Positions 15,668-24,294 of a stretch of 64,000 bases of DNA are shown piece after piece (position 1 is the stretch's first letter; the number at the start of each line of letters is the position of its first letter). This DNA is from CAG-791 sp963593905. GTDB taxonomy: Bacteria > Bacillota > Clostridia > Lachnospirales > Lachnospiraceae. The translations under genes and the position numbers were made by a program. The notes beneath the pieces are model-generated. The model was not told the origin of the DNA. It saw nothing but the letters and a program-made list of their open reading frames with translations, and made no database searches. The stretch covers positions 1 to 64,000 of the forward strand of contig CAVBBL010000007.1 of assembly GCA_963593905.1 (NCBI GenBank), written 5' to 3'.

Positions 15668-15773
15668 ACAGCTATTGGTGCCGCAGGCGTCACCAATAGG
15701 TCTGATCGCAAATCAAACAGGGATTTGTTTTGCGATTCCTTCGGCGCAGAGCGCCTGCGGAATGGAGATTACT
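15668..15773 (+). promoter_or_regulatory. Structured leader of the TGS-uridine kinase gene
   Basis: Three hairpins lie in series. They are CTATTGGTG/CACCAATAG (perfect, loop CCGCAGGCGT), GCAAATC..GATTTGT..TTGCGAT (about 15707-15737), and ATTCC-TTC-GGCGC/GCGCC-TGC-GGAAT (15735-15763). GGAG and the ATG at 15774 follow. It is the same element as 1999-2106 upstream of glmS, with compensating or wobble-preserving differences. When translated it gives a spurious N-terminal extension ending ...AQSACGMEIT. Confidence 0.65.
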
Positions 15774-17438
15774 ATGCCGATATTGATCATTCGAGGGGAG
15801 AAAAAGCAATACGATCGAGGCGTCAGCTACGAGACCATCGCCAATGAATATGCGTCCTGCTATAAAGAACCCATCGCATTGGTAAAGGTAAACGGGGTAC
15901 TGCAGGAGCTGACCAAAAAGGTGGATACAGATGCGGCAGTTACTTTTGTGACTATCAGTGACAGCACGGCCTTGAAGACCTATGCACGGACTGCGCAGAT
16001 GATGCTGATTTGTGCGGTAAACAGAGTGCTGCAGGCCAAAAGTCCTGCCTTGCACGTAAAGATTGAATTTTCTCTGGGAAATGCCTGCTATTGCACGATT
16101 TCCGGAGAAGCGGCAGTGCCTGTGACAGAAGAATTGGCGGCGCAGGTTGAGGAAGAGATGAGGCGGATGTGCGAAGCAGCCATGCCCATTTCCAAGAAAA
16201 ATTACCCCATCAGGGATGCTGTTGAGTTATTCCGCAGGCAGGGCATGGAGGATAAGGTAAAGCTGTTCCATTTCCGTCGCAGTTCTACCATAAATGTCTA
16301 TACGCTGGATGGCATGCACGATTATTTTTATGGCTTTATGATGGCTAACACACGGCATGTGAAGCTGTTTCATGTGGAGAGCTATCAGGGAGGACTTTTG
16401 CTGATCACCCCCACCACAGAGCACCCGGATCGCCTGGATCCCTTCCGGGACCAGCCCAGCCTCTTTGAGCAGCTTTTGCTGTCCACAAAGTGGGGAGAGC
16501 TGGTGAATATCACTACAGTAGGGGACTTAAATGAACAAATCTGCGGCGGCAACATCAGTGACATGATTCTGGTGCAGGAGGCCTTGCAGGAGAGGCGGAT
16601 CGGTGACATTGCCAGGGAGATTTATGATCGCAAGGATACGAAGTTCGTACTGATTGCAGGTCCTTCTTCCTCCGGCAAGACCACTTTTTCTCACAGATTG
16701 GCTATTCAGCTGCGTTCCTTTGGCCTGCGCCCCCATATCATTGGTCTGGATGACTATTTTGTAAACAGGGAAAAGACACCGGTGGATATTGATGGCAATT
16801 ATAATTTTGACTGCCTGGAAGCGGTAGATCTGGCGCTTTTTAACGATGATATGGAGGATCTGCTGGACGGTCATGAGATTGAGCTTCCGTCTTTTGATTT
16901 TAAGCTGGGCAAAAGAGTTTATAAGGGGAAGACGCTGCAGCTGGGAGAGAGGGACATCCTTCTGGTGGAAGGAATCCATGGATTAAATCCAAAGACGACA
17001 GAATCTCTGCCTGATGAAAATAAATTTAAGATCTACATCAGCGCATTGACCAGCCTTAACATTGATGAACACAACCGAATTCCGTCTTCCGATGCACGCC
17101 TGTTGCGCCGAATTGCCCGGGATGCCAGGACCAGAGGACTGGAGGCCAGAGATACCCTGCGGCAGTGGAAGAGTGTGCGGGATGGAGAAGAACAGTATAT
17201 TTTCCCCTACCAGGAAAGCGCCGATGCGGTATTTAATTCGGTACTCATCTATGAACTGGCTGTGTTAAAGCAGTTTGCAGAGCCGGAACTTTTCAATATC
17301 AAACCGGGAGAGCCTGAGTATTATGAGGCCAAGCGTCTTCTTAAATTCCTGGATTATTTTGTCGGTGTGGATACGGCGGCGGTACCTACGAATTCCCTGT
17401 GCAGAGAATTCGTGGGAGGCGGATGCTTCCAGCTCTAA
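15774..17438 (+). CDS. TGS-domain uridine kinase-like protein
   Basis: The 554-aa protein joins an N-terminal TGS/threonyl-tRNA-synthetase-like segment (about 1-270; PILIIRGEKKQYDRG..., FSLGNACYC, LITPTTEHPDR) to a phosphoribulokinase/uridine kinase domain (about 290-490). The kinase Walker A is GPSSSGKTTFSHRL (about 295) and the substrate loop is GLDDYFVNREKTPVD. The domain arrangement is common in Clostridia and annotated as nucleoside kinase, but its substrate has not been shown to my knowledge. The start at 15774 excludes the upstream frame, which is the repeated leader. It lies 177 nt after nif3. Confidence 0.85.
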   Translation: MPILIIRGEKKQYDRGVSYETIANEYASCYKEPIALVKVNGVLQELTKKVDTDAAVTFVTISDSTALKTYARTAQMMLICAVNRVLQAKSPALHVKIEFSLGNACYCTISGEAAVPVTEELAAQVEEEMRRMCEAAMPISKKNYPIRDAVELFRRQGMEDKVKLFHFRRSSTINVYTLDGMHDYFYGFMMANTRHVKLFHVESYQGGLLLITPTTEHPDRLDPFRDQPSLFEQLLLSTKWGELVNITTVGDLNEQICGGNISDMILVQEALQERRIGDIAREIYDRKDTKFVLIAGPSSSGKTTFSHRLAIQLRSFGLRPHIIGLDDYFVNREKTPVDIDGNYNFDCLEAVDLALFNDDMEDLLDGHEIELPSFDFKLGKRVYKGKTLQLGERDILLVEGIHGLNPKTTESLPDENKFKIYISALTSLNIDEHNRIPSSDARLLRRIARDARTRGLEARDTLRQWKSVRDGEEQYIFPYQESADAVFNSVLIYELAVLKQFAEPELFNIKPGEPEYYEAKRLLKFLDYFVGVDTAAVPTNSLCREFVGGGCFQL

Positions 17439-17461
17439 AAGGACACACTTTGGCAGAAAAG

Positions 17462-17490
17462 TTGACAAAAGTCGGCACATTCGATAAAGT
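17462..17490 (+). promoter_or_regulatory. Promoter of rnpB
   Basis: TTGACA (17462-17467) and TAAAGT (17485-17490) are separated by 17 bp, about 15 nt before the RNase P RNA. Confidence 0.65.
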
Positions 17491-17504
17491 TAGAATTTGT
17501 GAAG

Positions 17505-17860
17505 TAAGCAGAGCAGATGATCGCGGCTGCAAATCCCGAAAGGGTGCAGGTGAGGAAAGTCCGGGCTTCACAGGGCAGGATGCCGGATAACGTCCGGTGG
17601 AGGCAACTCCCAGGCCAGTGCAACAGAAATATACCGCCGGTGATTCTTAGAATTGCCGGTAAGGGTGGAAAGGCGGTGTAAGAGACCACCGTTTCTGTGG
17701 TAACACAGAAAGCCATGTAAACCCCATCCGAAGCAAGACCGAATAGAAAGCTATGAACCGGCCCGGTTCGCTTTCAGGTGGGTCGCTTGAGGCCGACGGC
17801 GACGTCGGTCCTAGATAGATGATCATCCAACGACATAACCCGGCTTACCGCTCTGCTTAT
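17505..17860 (+). ncRNA. rnpB: RNase P RNA (class A)
   Basis: This is the catalytic RNA of RNase P, which removes tRNA 5' leaders. Diagnostic parts are the P1 strands (TAAGCAGAGC at the 5' end and GCTCTGCTTA at the 3' end), GAGGAAAGTCCGGGCT in P4/CR-I, GGGTGCAGGTG, and the 3' conserved segments AGATAGATGATC and GACATAACCCGGCTTA. It stands alone between the kinase and cobW genes. Ends are set from P1 pairing and are accurate to a few bases. Confidence 0.95.
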
Positions 17861-17881
17861 TTCCATAAAGAATACCACTAC

Positions 17882-17920
17882 GGCCGAATGCTCACTGTCA
17901 TTCGGCCATGATTTTTTATT
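17882..17920 (+). terminator. Terminator of rnpB
   Basis: A perfect 9-bp stem (GGCCGAATG with CATTCGGCC) is followed by ATGATTTTTTATT. Confidence 0.88.
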
Positions 17921-17949
17921 GCCGCAGACAAGCTGCGGCAAAAGGAGGT
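17921..17949 (+). promoter_or_regulatory. CCGCA-type hairpin plus ribosome binding site before cobW1
   Basis: GCCGCAG/CTGCGGC (7 bp, loop ACAAG) is followed by AAAAGGAGG and the ATG at 17954. This is the same last module (M4) as in front of nif3, rfbB and rfbA, here without the other modules. Confidence 0.6.
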
Positions 17950-17953
17950 AACT

Positions 17954-19168
17954 ATGACAAAAATCGATATTGTTTCCGGGTTTTTAGGTGCGGGAAAGAC
18001 CACACTGATCAAGAAGCTCTTAAAGGATGCTCTTGCCGGCACAAAGGTAGTTCTGATTGAGAATGAGTTTGGCGAGATTGGTATCGACGGCGGCTTTTTA
18101 AAAGAGGCAGGCATCGAGATCAAAGAGATGAATTCCGGCTGCATCTGTTGCTCACTGGTAGGAGATTTCGGCACTTCTCTGCGGGAAGTGATGGATACTT
18201 ATGCACCGGAACGTATCCTGATCGAGCCCTCCGGCGTAGGCAAGCTTTCTGATGTCATGCGGGCTGTTTCTGATGCAGCTGAGGGAAGTGAGATGGCATT
18301 AAACAGCGCTGTAGCTGTAGTAGATGCCTCTAAGTGCAAAATGTATGCCAAGAATTTCGGCGAGTTTTTCCTCAATCAGATCAGCTATGCAGGCACAGTG
18401 ATCCTGACCAGAGCGGATAAAGCCAGTCAGGAAAAGATGGATGAGGCAGTGGCCCTGATCCGTGAGCATAATCCCAAGGCGAAGATCATCACCACTCCTC
18501 TGACAGAACTGGATGGCAAACTGATTCTGGATACCATTGAGGGTAATTCTGATCTGGAGGCAGAAATGCTGGCAGAGGTGTTGGCGGCTAAGGAAGAGGA
18601 ACATCACCACCATCATCATGACGAAGAAGAACACGACCATGAGGAGCATGATCACGAGCACCATCATCACCATGATGAGGACGAGCACTGCTGCGGTCAT
18701 GATCACCATCATCATGACGAAGAAGAGCATGACCATGAGGAACATGATCACGAGCATCATCATCACCATGATGAGGACGAGCACTGCTGCGATCACGATC
18801 ACCACCATCATGACGAAGAAGAGCATGACCATGAACATCATCATGACGAGCATTGCGGCTGCGGACACCACCATCATCATCACCATGATGCAGATGAGGT
18901 ATTCACCAGCTGGGGATTTGAGACACCTGCCAAGTATACCGCTGAGCAGGTGGAAGGCTTCCTGAAGGCCTTAGAGGATGAGGAGAAGTATGGCATCGTT
19001 CTTCGTGCAAAGGGTATGGTGGCAGGACAGGACGGCAGCTGGATTCACTTTGACTATGTGCCACAGGAGAGTGATGTGCGTACCGGCGCAGCTGATGTCA
19101 CCGGCAAGATTTGCGTCATCGGATCCGGTTTGAAGGAAGATGCACTGCAGGCTTTGTTCACCTGCTGA
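17954..19168 (+). CDS. COG0523 (CobW/ZNG-like) GTPase with a long His-rich tract
   Basis: The 404-aa protein is a G3E-family GTPase of the COG0523 metallochaperone group. Walker A is GFLGAGKTT (about residues 9-17), and the metal motif CxCC is GCICCS (about 62-67). EPSG and TRADK complete the GTPase motifs, and a CobW C-terminal domain lies at about 315-404. Between them, residues about 215-314 are nearly all His, Asp and Glu, with three Cys pairs or clusters. This tract is built from a repeated unit of about 33 aa. Known relatives deliver zinc, cobalt or nickel; zinc buffering is the likeliest role here, but that is inference. Confidence 0.88.
   Translation: MTKIDIVSGFLGAGKTTLIKKLLKDALAGTKVVLIENEFGEIGIDGGFLKEAGIEIKEMNSGCICCSLVGDFGTSLREVMDTYAPERILIEPSGVGKLSDVMRAVSDAAEGSEMALNSAVAVVDASKCKMYAKNFGEFFLNQISYAGTVILTRADKASQEKMDEAVALIREHNPKAKIITTPLTELDGKLILDTIEGNSDLEAEMLAEVLAAKEEEHHHHHHDEEEHDHEEHDHEHHHHHDEDEHCCGHDHHHHDEEEHDHEEHDHEHHHHHDEDEHCCDHDHHHHDEEEHDHEHHHDEHCGCGHHHHHHHDADEVFTSWGFETPAKYTAEQVEGFLKALEDEEKYGIVLRAKGMVAGQDGSWIHFDYVPQESDVRTGAADVTGKICVIGSGLKEDALQALFTC
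18601..18894 (+). repeat. In-frame tandem repeats encoding the His-rich tract
   Basis: Two near-identical units of about 100 bp and a shorter third one encode blocks such as HHHHDEEEHDHEEHDHE followed by DEDEHCC. Identity extends to silent positions, so the expansion is recent or kept homogeneous by recombination. Confidence 0.85.
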
Positions 19169-19198
19169 TTGTAATGAATCAGGAAATGGAGTATAGCT

Positions 19199-20143
19199 AT
19201 GAAACCCACCTATATTATTAACGGCTTTCTGGACAGTGGTAAATCCAGTTTCTTCACTTATACTATCGGACAGCCTTATTTTCAGACGAAGGGCACCACA
19301 CTTCTGGTAATCTGTGAGGAAGGGGAACAGGAATACAGCAAAAAGCTCCTCGAAAAGACCAATACAGTGCTGGAGGTCATCGAGGAAGAAGAGGATTTTA
19401 CGCCGGCTAATCTGATGGCACTGGATGCCAAATACCATCCGGAACGTGTACTCATCGAATGGAACGGCATGTGGGATTATCGAAAACTTCGCTTACCTCA
19501 CGCGTGGAAACTGGAGCAGCAGATCACTACTATTGATGCTTCTACTTTTTCCATGTATTTTACAAACATGAAGTCTCTGCTGGCAGAGCAGATCCGGGCT
19601 TCGGAGCTTATTATGTTTAATCGCTGCGACGGACTGGATGAGAAGACCCTGCACAGCTATAAGCGCAATGTAAAAGCAATCAATCAGCAGGCAGAGCTGA
19701 TCTTTGAGGACAAGAACGGGGAAGTGGATGTCACCATGGAGGAGGAACTTCCCTACGATGTACATCAGGATCCCATCGTCTTAGAGGGCGTTTCCTACGG
19801 CATCTGGTATCTGGATGCTATGGAACATCCGGATCGTTATGTGGGCAAAAATGTGTGCTATACAGGCATGGTGCTGCGTCCCGGAGATTTTCAGAAGGGA
19901 TATTTCGTGCCGGGACGTATGGCGATGACCTGCTGTGCAGAGGATATGACTTTCCTGGGCTATGCCTGCCGTTATGATCATACAGAAGAATTAAAAGAAA
20001 GAGATTGGGTCAAGGTGACAGCTAAGGTCTCCTATGAGGACTTTAAGCCTTATGGCGGAGAAGGAATTATTTTAAATGCTGTCAGCGTGGAACCGGCAGC
20101 GGAGCCTGCCAAGCCGGTTATTGATTTCTCAGAGCAGCCATAG
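19199..20143 (+). CDS. COG0523-type GTPase fused to a DUF1980-like C-terminus
   Basis: The 314-aa protein begins with a CobW-like P-loop (INGFLDSGKSSFF) but lacks the CxCC metal motif that defines its neighbour; the EPSG position reads EWNGMW. The C-terminal part (about 195-314) contains YVGKNVCYTGMVLRPGDF and MTCCAEDMTFLGYAC. This resembles the TIGR03943/DUF1980 (YcgQ-type) proteins encoded beside zinc-responsive permeases. It starts 30 nt after the His-rich GTPase, with GGAGTATAGCT before the ATG, so the two are probably one operon. A joint role in metal handling is inferred from context and family. Confidence 0.75.
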   Translation: MKPTYIINGFLDSGKSSFFTYTIGQPYFQTKGTTLLVICEEGEQEYSKKLLEKTNTVLEVIEEEEDFTPANLMALDAKYHPERVLIEWNGMWDYRKLRLPHAWKLEQQITTIDASTFSMYFTNMKSLLAEQIRASELIMFNRCDGLDEKTLHSYKRNVKAINQQAELIFEDKNGEVDVTMEEELPYDVHQDPIVLEGVSYGIWYLDAMEHPDRYVGKNVCYTGMVLRPGDFQKGYFVPGRMAMTCCAEDMTFLGYACRYDHTEELKERDWVKVTAKVSYEDFKPYGGEGIILNAVSVEPAAEPAKPVIDFSEQP

Positions 20144-20177
20144 AAAACAGACATGATAAAAAGCTTTGAGAAAGCTC

Positions 20178-20206
20178 TTGACATAGATGGTGCGCTCCTC
20201 TACAAT
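20178..20206 (+). promoter_or_regulatory. Sigma-A promoter of rpsT
   Basis: A perfect TTGACA (20178-20183) and TACAAT (20201-20206) are separated by 17 bp. The rpsT leader of about 100 nt follows; no known ribosomal-protein leader motif was recognised in it. Confidence 0.88.
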
Positions 20207-20313
20207 ATATGCGTATGCGTCATCAAGACGTCCGTGTCCGGACTTGGTGCACATCAGACCCAAAGCAAATACCCATTGCAATATAATTGATGATCTATGG
20301 AGGTAATGAGAGA

Positions 20314-20577
20314 ATGGCAAACATCAAATCTGCCAAGAAGAGAGTTCTGACCAGTGCCAAGAAGGCAGAAGCTAATAAAGCTGTAAAGTCCGGCGTTAAG
20401 ACTGCTGTTAAGAAGGTTCGCGTAGCTATCGAGGCTAACGATAAGGCTGCTGCATCCGCAGCATTAACCGAAGCTGCTGCAACCATCGATAAGGCTGCAA
20501 GCAAGGGCGTTCTTCACAAGAACAACGCTTCCAGAAAGGTTTCCCGTTTAGCTGCTGCTGTAAGCAAGGTACAGTAA
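20314..20577 (+). CDS. rpsT: 30S ribosomal protein S20
   Basis: S20 is an 87-aa primary 16S rRNA-binding protein of the small subunit. It starts MANIKSAKKRVLTSAKKAE and is rich in Ala and Lys throughout, with the conserved KGVLHKNNASRKVSRL near the end. GGAGG lies 11 nt before the ATG at 20314; an upstream in-frame ATG lacks support. rpsT next to lepA is a common Firmicute order. Confidence 0.97.
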   Translation: MANIKSAKKRVLTSAKKAEANKAVKSGVKTAVKKVRVAIEANDKAAASAALTEAAATIDKAASKGVLHKNNASRKVSRLAAAVSKVQ

Positions 20578-20675
20578 GTAATAGGGATAAATGACTGTCA
20601 GCATATACCTTCGTAGATATTATGCAGACAGCGCTTTGTAAGAACCTTTGCAATTGCATGATATAGATAATGACA

Positions 20676-20716
20676 GACAGGATTTCCCACCCTCTTACGG
20701 AAATCCTGTCTTTTGC
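20676..20716 (+). terminator. Terminator after rpsT
   Basis: A perfect 12-bp stem (GACAGGATTTCC with GGAAATCCTGTC) is followed by TTTTGC. It also begins the repeat-rich lepA leader. Confidence 0.75.
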
Positions 20717-20719
20717 TAT

Positions 20720-20934
20720 GAAAGTATTGCCAGGCGGCCGGGCGTACTGCGTGCTTGCACGCAGGTACGTTCGGACATCTGGCAATCAAGCCTGCATGAG
20801 CAAGGAGACCGAAGGTCGGATTGCGAATGCAGGCGGCAGCTGCGAAGCAGCTGACTTTCATAGCAAAGAGAAGAAAGTATTGCCAGGCGGCCGGGCGTAC
20901 TGCGTGCTTGCACGCAGGTACGTCCGGACATCTG
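20720..20934 (+). repeat. 62-bp direct repeat flanking an inverted segment before lepA
   Basis: The 62-nt sequence at 20720-20781 recurs at 20873-20934 with one mismatch. Each copy contains the hairpin CGTACTGCGTG/CACGCAGGTACG. Between the copies lie GCCTGCAT...ATGCAGGC, CAGCTGCGAAGCAGCTG and an ACTTTCATAGCAAA that mirrors TTTGCTATGAAAGT at 20712-20725. The array stops 18 nt before the lepA start codon. Confidence 0.9.
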
Positions 20935-20952
20935 ATACATAAGGAGAAGATC

Positions 20953-22770
20953 ATGACGAAGGAGCAGCAGAATCATATCCGTAATTTCTGCATTGTAGCC
21001 CATATTGACCACGGCAAATCCACCCTGGCTGACCGCATGATTGAAAAGACCGGTCTGCTTACCAGCCGGGAGATGCAGAATCAGGTCCTTGATAATATGG
21101 ATCTGGAAAGAGAACGGGGCATCACCATCAAATCTCAGGCGGTGCGCCTTATTTACAATGCAAAAGACGGTGAAGAGTATATCTTTAACCTGATAGACAC
21201 CCCTGGGCATGTGGACTTTAACTATGAGGTGAGCCGCTCTCTGGCAGCCTGTGACGGCGCTATACTGGTGGTAGATGCCACCCAGGGCATAGAGGCACAG
21301 ACGCTGGCCAATGTATATCTGGCACTGGACCATGATCTGGACGTTTTCCCTGTGATCAATAAGATCGATCTTCCCAGTGCGCAGCCGGAGGCGGTTCGTC
21401 AGGAAATCGAGGATGTCATCGGACTGGAGGCAGAGGATGCACCCCTGATTTCGGCCAAGATGGGCATCGGTATCGAGGATGTACTGGAGGCAGTGGTAGC
21501 AAAAATCCCTGCACCGGACGGAGATCCTGAGGCACCCTTAAAGGCGCTGATCTTTGATTCTCTGTATGATTCCTACAAGGGTGTGATCGTATTCTGCAGG
21601 GTGCGGGACGGCGTCATCCGAAAGGGACAGAGGCTTCGCATGATGGCCACAGGAGCAGTAGAAGAAGTGGTGGAGGTGGGATATTTCGGTCCCGGCCGCT
21701 TTATTCCCTGTGAGGAGCTCTCTGCAGGTATGGTAGGCTATTTTACAGCCTCTATCAAGAATATTCAGGAGACCCGGGTGGGTGACACCGTCACGGATGC
21801 AGATAATCCCTGCAGCGAGGCTCTTCCGGGATATAAAAAAGCACAGCCAATGGTCTACTGCGGCCTCTATCCGGCAGATGCAGCCAAATATACCGACCTT
21901 CGGGAGGCTTTGGAAAAGCTGCAGCTTAACGATGCAGCACTTTTCTTTGAGCCGGAGACTTCCATTGCGCTGGGATTCGGTTTCCGGTGTGGTTTCCTGG
22001 GACTTCTACACATGGAAGTGATTCAGGAGCGACTGGAGCGGGAGTACGGACTGGATCTGATTGCCACAGCGCCCGGTGTTATTTATAAGGTTTATAAGAC
22101 AGATGGCACCATGATCGAACTGACCAATCCTTCCAACCTGCCGGATCCTTCGCAGATCGAGCACATGGAAGAACCAATCGTCAATGCAGAGGTTATGGTC
22201 ACCACGGATTATATCGGTCCTATCATGCAGCTGTGTCAGGAGAGGCGCGGTCGTTACATTGGAACAGAGTACATTGAGAAGACCAGGGCCATCCTGAAAT
22301 ACGAGCTGCCCCTCAATGAGATCATCTATGATTTCTTTGATGCGTTAAAATCCCGCTCCAAGGGATATGCTTCCTTTGATTATGAGCTGAAGGGATATGA
22401 GACATCAGAACTGGTGAAGCTGGATATTCTGGTAAATCGTGAGGAGGTGGATGCACTCTCCTTCATCGTCCATGCACAGGGAGCCTATGAGCGCGGAAGG
22501 AAGATGTGCGAAAAGCTTAAGGAAGAGATTCCGAGACAGCTTTTTGAAATTCCGATTCAGGCGGCAGTGGGAGGCCGCATCATTGCAAGAGAGACAGTCA
22601 AGGCTGTCCGCAAGGATGTGCTGGCTAAGTGCTACGGTGGCGACATTTCCCGAAAGAAAAAGCTTCTGGAGAAGCAAAAGGAAGGTAAGAAGCGCATGCA
22701 GATGGTAGGCAGCGTGGAAATTCCAAAGGAAGCCTTCATGAATGTACTGAAATTAGACAGCACAGACTAA
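20953..22770 (+). CDS. lepA: Elongation factor 4 (LepA)
   Basis: This 605-aa translational GTPase is linked to back-translocation and ribosome quality during initiation or elongation. The G1 motif is AHIDHGKSTLADRM, the switch II region is DTPGHVDF and G4 is NKIDLPSA. EF-G-like domains III and V and the LepA-specific C-terminal domain follow (ending AFMNVLKLDSTD). The ATG at 20953 follows AAGGAGA; an open frame runs upstream to 20821 but only through the repeat array, so it is not used. Confidence 0.97.
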   Translation: MTKEQQNHIRNFCIVAHIDHGKSTLADRMIEKTGLLTSREMQNQVLDNMDLERERGITIKSQAVRLIYNAKDGEEYIFNLIDTPGHVDFNYEVSRSLAACDGAILVVDATQGIEAQTLANVYLALDHDLDVFPVINKIDLPSAQPEAVRQEIEDVIGLEAEDAPLISAKMGIGIEDVLEAVVAKIPAPDGDPEAPLKALIFDSLYDSYKGVIVFCRVRDGVIRKGQRLRMMATGAVEEVVEVGYFGPGRFIPCEELSAGMVGYFTASIKNIQETRVGDTVTDADNPCSEALPGYKKAQPMVYCGLYPADAAKYTDLREALEKLQLNDAALFFEPETSIALGFGFRCGFLGLLHMEVIQERLEREYGLDLIATAPGVIYKVYKTDGTMIELTNPSNLPDPSQIEHMEEPIVNAEVMVTTDYIGPIMQLCQERRGRYIGTEYIEKTRAILKYELPLNEIIYDFFDALKSRSKGYASFDYELKGYETSELVKLDILVNREEVDALSFIVHAQGAYERGRKMCEKLKEEIPRQLFEIPIQAAVGGRIIARETVKAVRKDVLAKCYGGDISRKKKLLEKQKEGKKRMQMVGSVEIPKEAFMNVLKLDSTD

Positions 22771-22809
22771 AGAGAATCATCTTTGCAGAATTCTCTTCAA
22801 GAGGTAGCT

Positions 22810-24057
22810 ATGACAGAACAGAGCAGCGAAAAATCTGTGATTACAGAGAGCGGGAGAGAACTTTCCCCGCTCTCTTTGTATGTGCATATCCCTTTTTGTA
22901 TACAGAAATGTCTTTACTGTGATTTCCTCTCTGCGCCTGCCGGAGAAGAGAGCAGGCAGGAGTACGTGCAGGCACTTTGCAAGGAAATCCGCGCATCCGC
23001 TGCAGCAGACGGACTTTTTTCTGTAAGAGCACAGAAGAGGACGGTGGACACCATCTTTTTGGGCGGGGGGACCCCTTCTCTCTTAAAGCCTGCACAGGTA
23101 AAGCAGATTATGGATGCCATCCGGCAATCCTTTTTTATTCTGCCGGAGGCAGAAATCAGCATGGAAGCCAATCCTGGGACAGTAACCGAGGAAAGTCTGC
23201 GGGCATACAGAAGCCTTGGAATCAATCGGCTTTCACTGGGGGTGCAGTCCCTGGCGGATGAAGAGTTAAAGGCTTTGGGACGGATTCACACAGCCATTCA
23301 GGCAAAGCAGGCTTATGGAATGGCCAGAAAAGCAGGATTTGCCAATATTAATATCGATCTGATGTCTGCGCTGCCGGGGCAAACAAGGGAAAGCTATCAG
23401 AGAACACTGGAGGAGGTGTGCCGTTGGCAGCCGGAACATATTTCAGCTTATAGCCTGATTCTGGAGGAGGGTACGCCTTTTTATACTATGGAGCTGGCAT
23501 TGCCGGATGAGGAGACAGAACGGTGGATGTATCATCAGACCAAGGAGCAGCTGTCGATGCATGGCTACGAGCGCTATGAGATTTCCAATTATGCCGGACG
23601 AAAGGAAGGGATTGCGGAAAGTACAGAAGCAGGGACAGAGGATATTTGGCTTTGCCGACATAATAAAGGCTATTGGACTGGCCATGATTATCTGGGACTG
23701 GGACTGGGAGCCTCTTCTATGACAGACCATGTTCGCTTTCATAATACATGCGTATTAAAGGATTATCTGCATAATTCCGGTCAGCCGTCTCTGCTGCGTC
23801 AAGAGATTCACACCCTTTCTGTACAGGAGCAGATGGAGGAGTTCATGTTTTTGGGACTACGCCTGACGAAGGGTATTTCCGAGACGGATTTTCGTCAGCG
23901 ATTCGGACAGAAGATAGAAGAAGTTTACGGGAAAGTACTTGTCGGACATGTAAAGCAGGGACTTTTAAAGAGGATGGATGGCAGAAGCTTTCTGACGGAT
24001 TTCGGAATGGATGTGAGTAACCGCGTTATGGCGGATTATCTGTTGGATATTTCGTAG
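22810..24057 (+). CDS. hemW: Radical SAM heme chaperone HemW
   Basis: The 415-aa protein belongs to the HemN/HemW radical SAM family. HemW transfers heme to target enzymes and is not itself the coproporphyrinogen dehydrogenase. The iron-sulfur cluster motif is CIQKCLYCDF (CxxxCxxC), preceded by SLYVHIPF; the SAM-binding GGGTPSLL follows. A short acidic insert, AESTEAGTED, lies in the C-terminal half. It follows lepA as in many Firmicutes, but hrcA/grpE/dnaK, which often come next, are absent. A GAGAAT...ATTCTC inverted repeat sits between lepA and the start at 22810. Confidence 0.9.
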   Translation: MTEQSSEKSVITESGRELSPLSLYVHIPFCIQKCLYCDFLSAPAGEESRQEYVQALCKEIRASAAADGLFSVRAQKRTVDTIFLGGGTPSLLKPAQVKQIMDAIRQSFFILPEAEISMEANPGTVTEESLRAYRSLGINRLSLGVQSLADEELKALGRIHTAIQAKQAYGMARKAGFANINIDLMSALPGQTRESYQRTLEEVCRWQPEHISAYSLILEEGTPFYTMELALPDEETERWMYHQTKEQLSMHGYERYEISNYAGRKEGIAESTEAGTEDIWLCRHNKGYWTGHDYLGLGLGASSMTDHVRFHNTCVLKDYLHNSGQPSLLRQEIHTLSVQEQMEEFMFLGLRLTKGISETDFRQRFGQKIEEVYGKVLVGHVKQGLLKRMDGRSFLTDFGMDVSNRVMADYLLDIS

Positions 24058-24162
24058 CCTCCACTCTCAAAGAAGAGGTGGGGGAATGACTAAGACTTCT
24101 CACACTAATAAGGGGAGAAAGGCTTGAATGAATAATTTGTACGGGATATTTTAGCAAAAAGG

Positions 24163-24192
24163 TTGACAGGAGTACTGCTGGTTGCATAGTAT
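24163..24192 (+). promoter_or_regulatory. Promoter of the GH25 gene
   Basis: TTGACA (24163-24168) and TAGTAT (24187-24192) are separated by 18 bp, about 100 nt before the coding start. Confidence 0.7.
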
Positions 24193-24294
24193 TAGAAATG
24201 CATGCATGAATATACATAAAAAAGTACAGATGTTACAAGTGTAAACATAAAATAGAACAAATGTTACAGGAATTTTTCAGAAAAGGGGATAATT

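Noticed and set aside
15645..15773. In-frame N-terminal extension of the uridine-kinase gene
   Set aside because: The extension is the repeated hairpin leader also found before glmS, where the reading frame is interrupted by stops; the true start has GGAG immediately upstream.
18299..18886. 195-codon hydrophobic Met/Val-rich frame on the minus strand
   Set aside because: It is the complement of the His/Asp/Glu repeat in cobW1; CAT/GAT repeats read backwards give Met/Val/Ile. No ribosome binding site.
20720..20934. Two-repeat CRISPR remnant before lepA
   Set aside because: Repeats of 62 bp with internal palindromes and a 91-bp middle made of further inverted repeats do not fit a CRISPR array.
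20821..20952. In-frame N-terminal extension of LepA
   Set aside because: It runs through the 62-bp direct repeat and lacks a ribosome binding site; LepA starts at MTKEQQNHIRNF.
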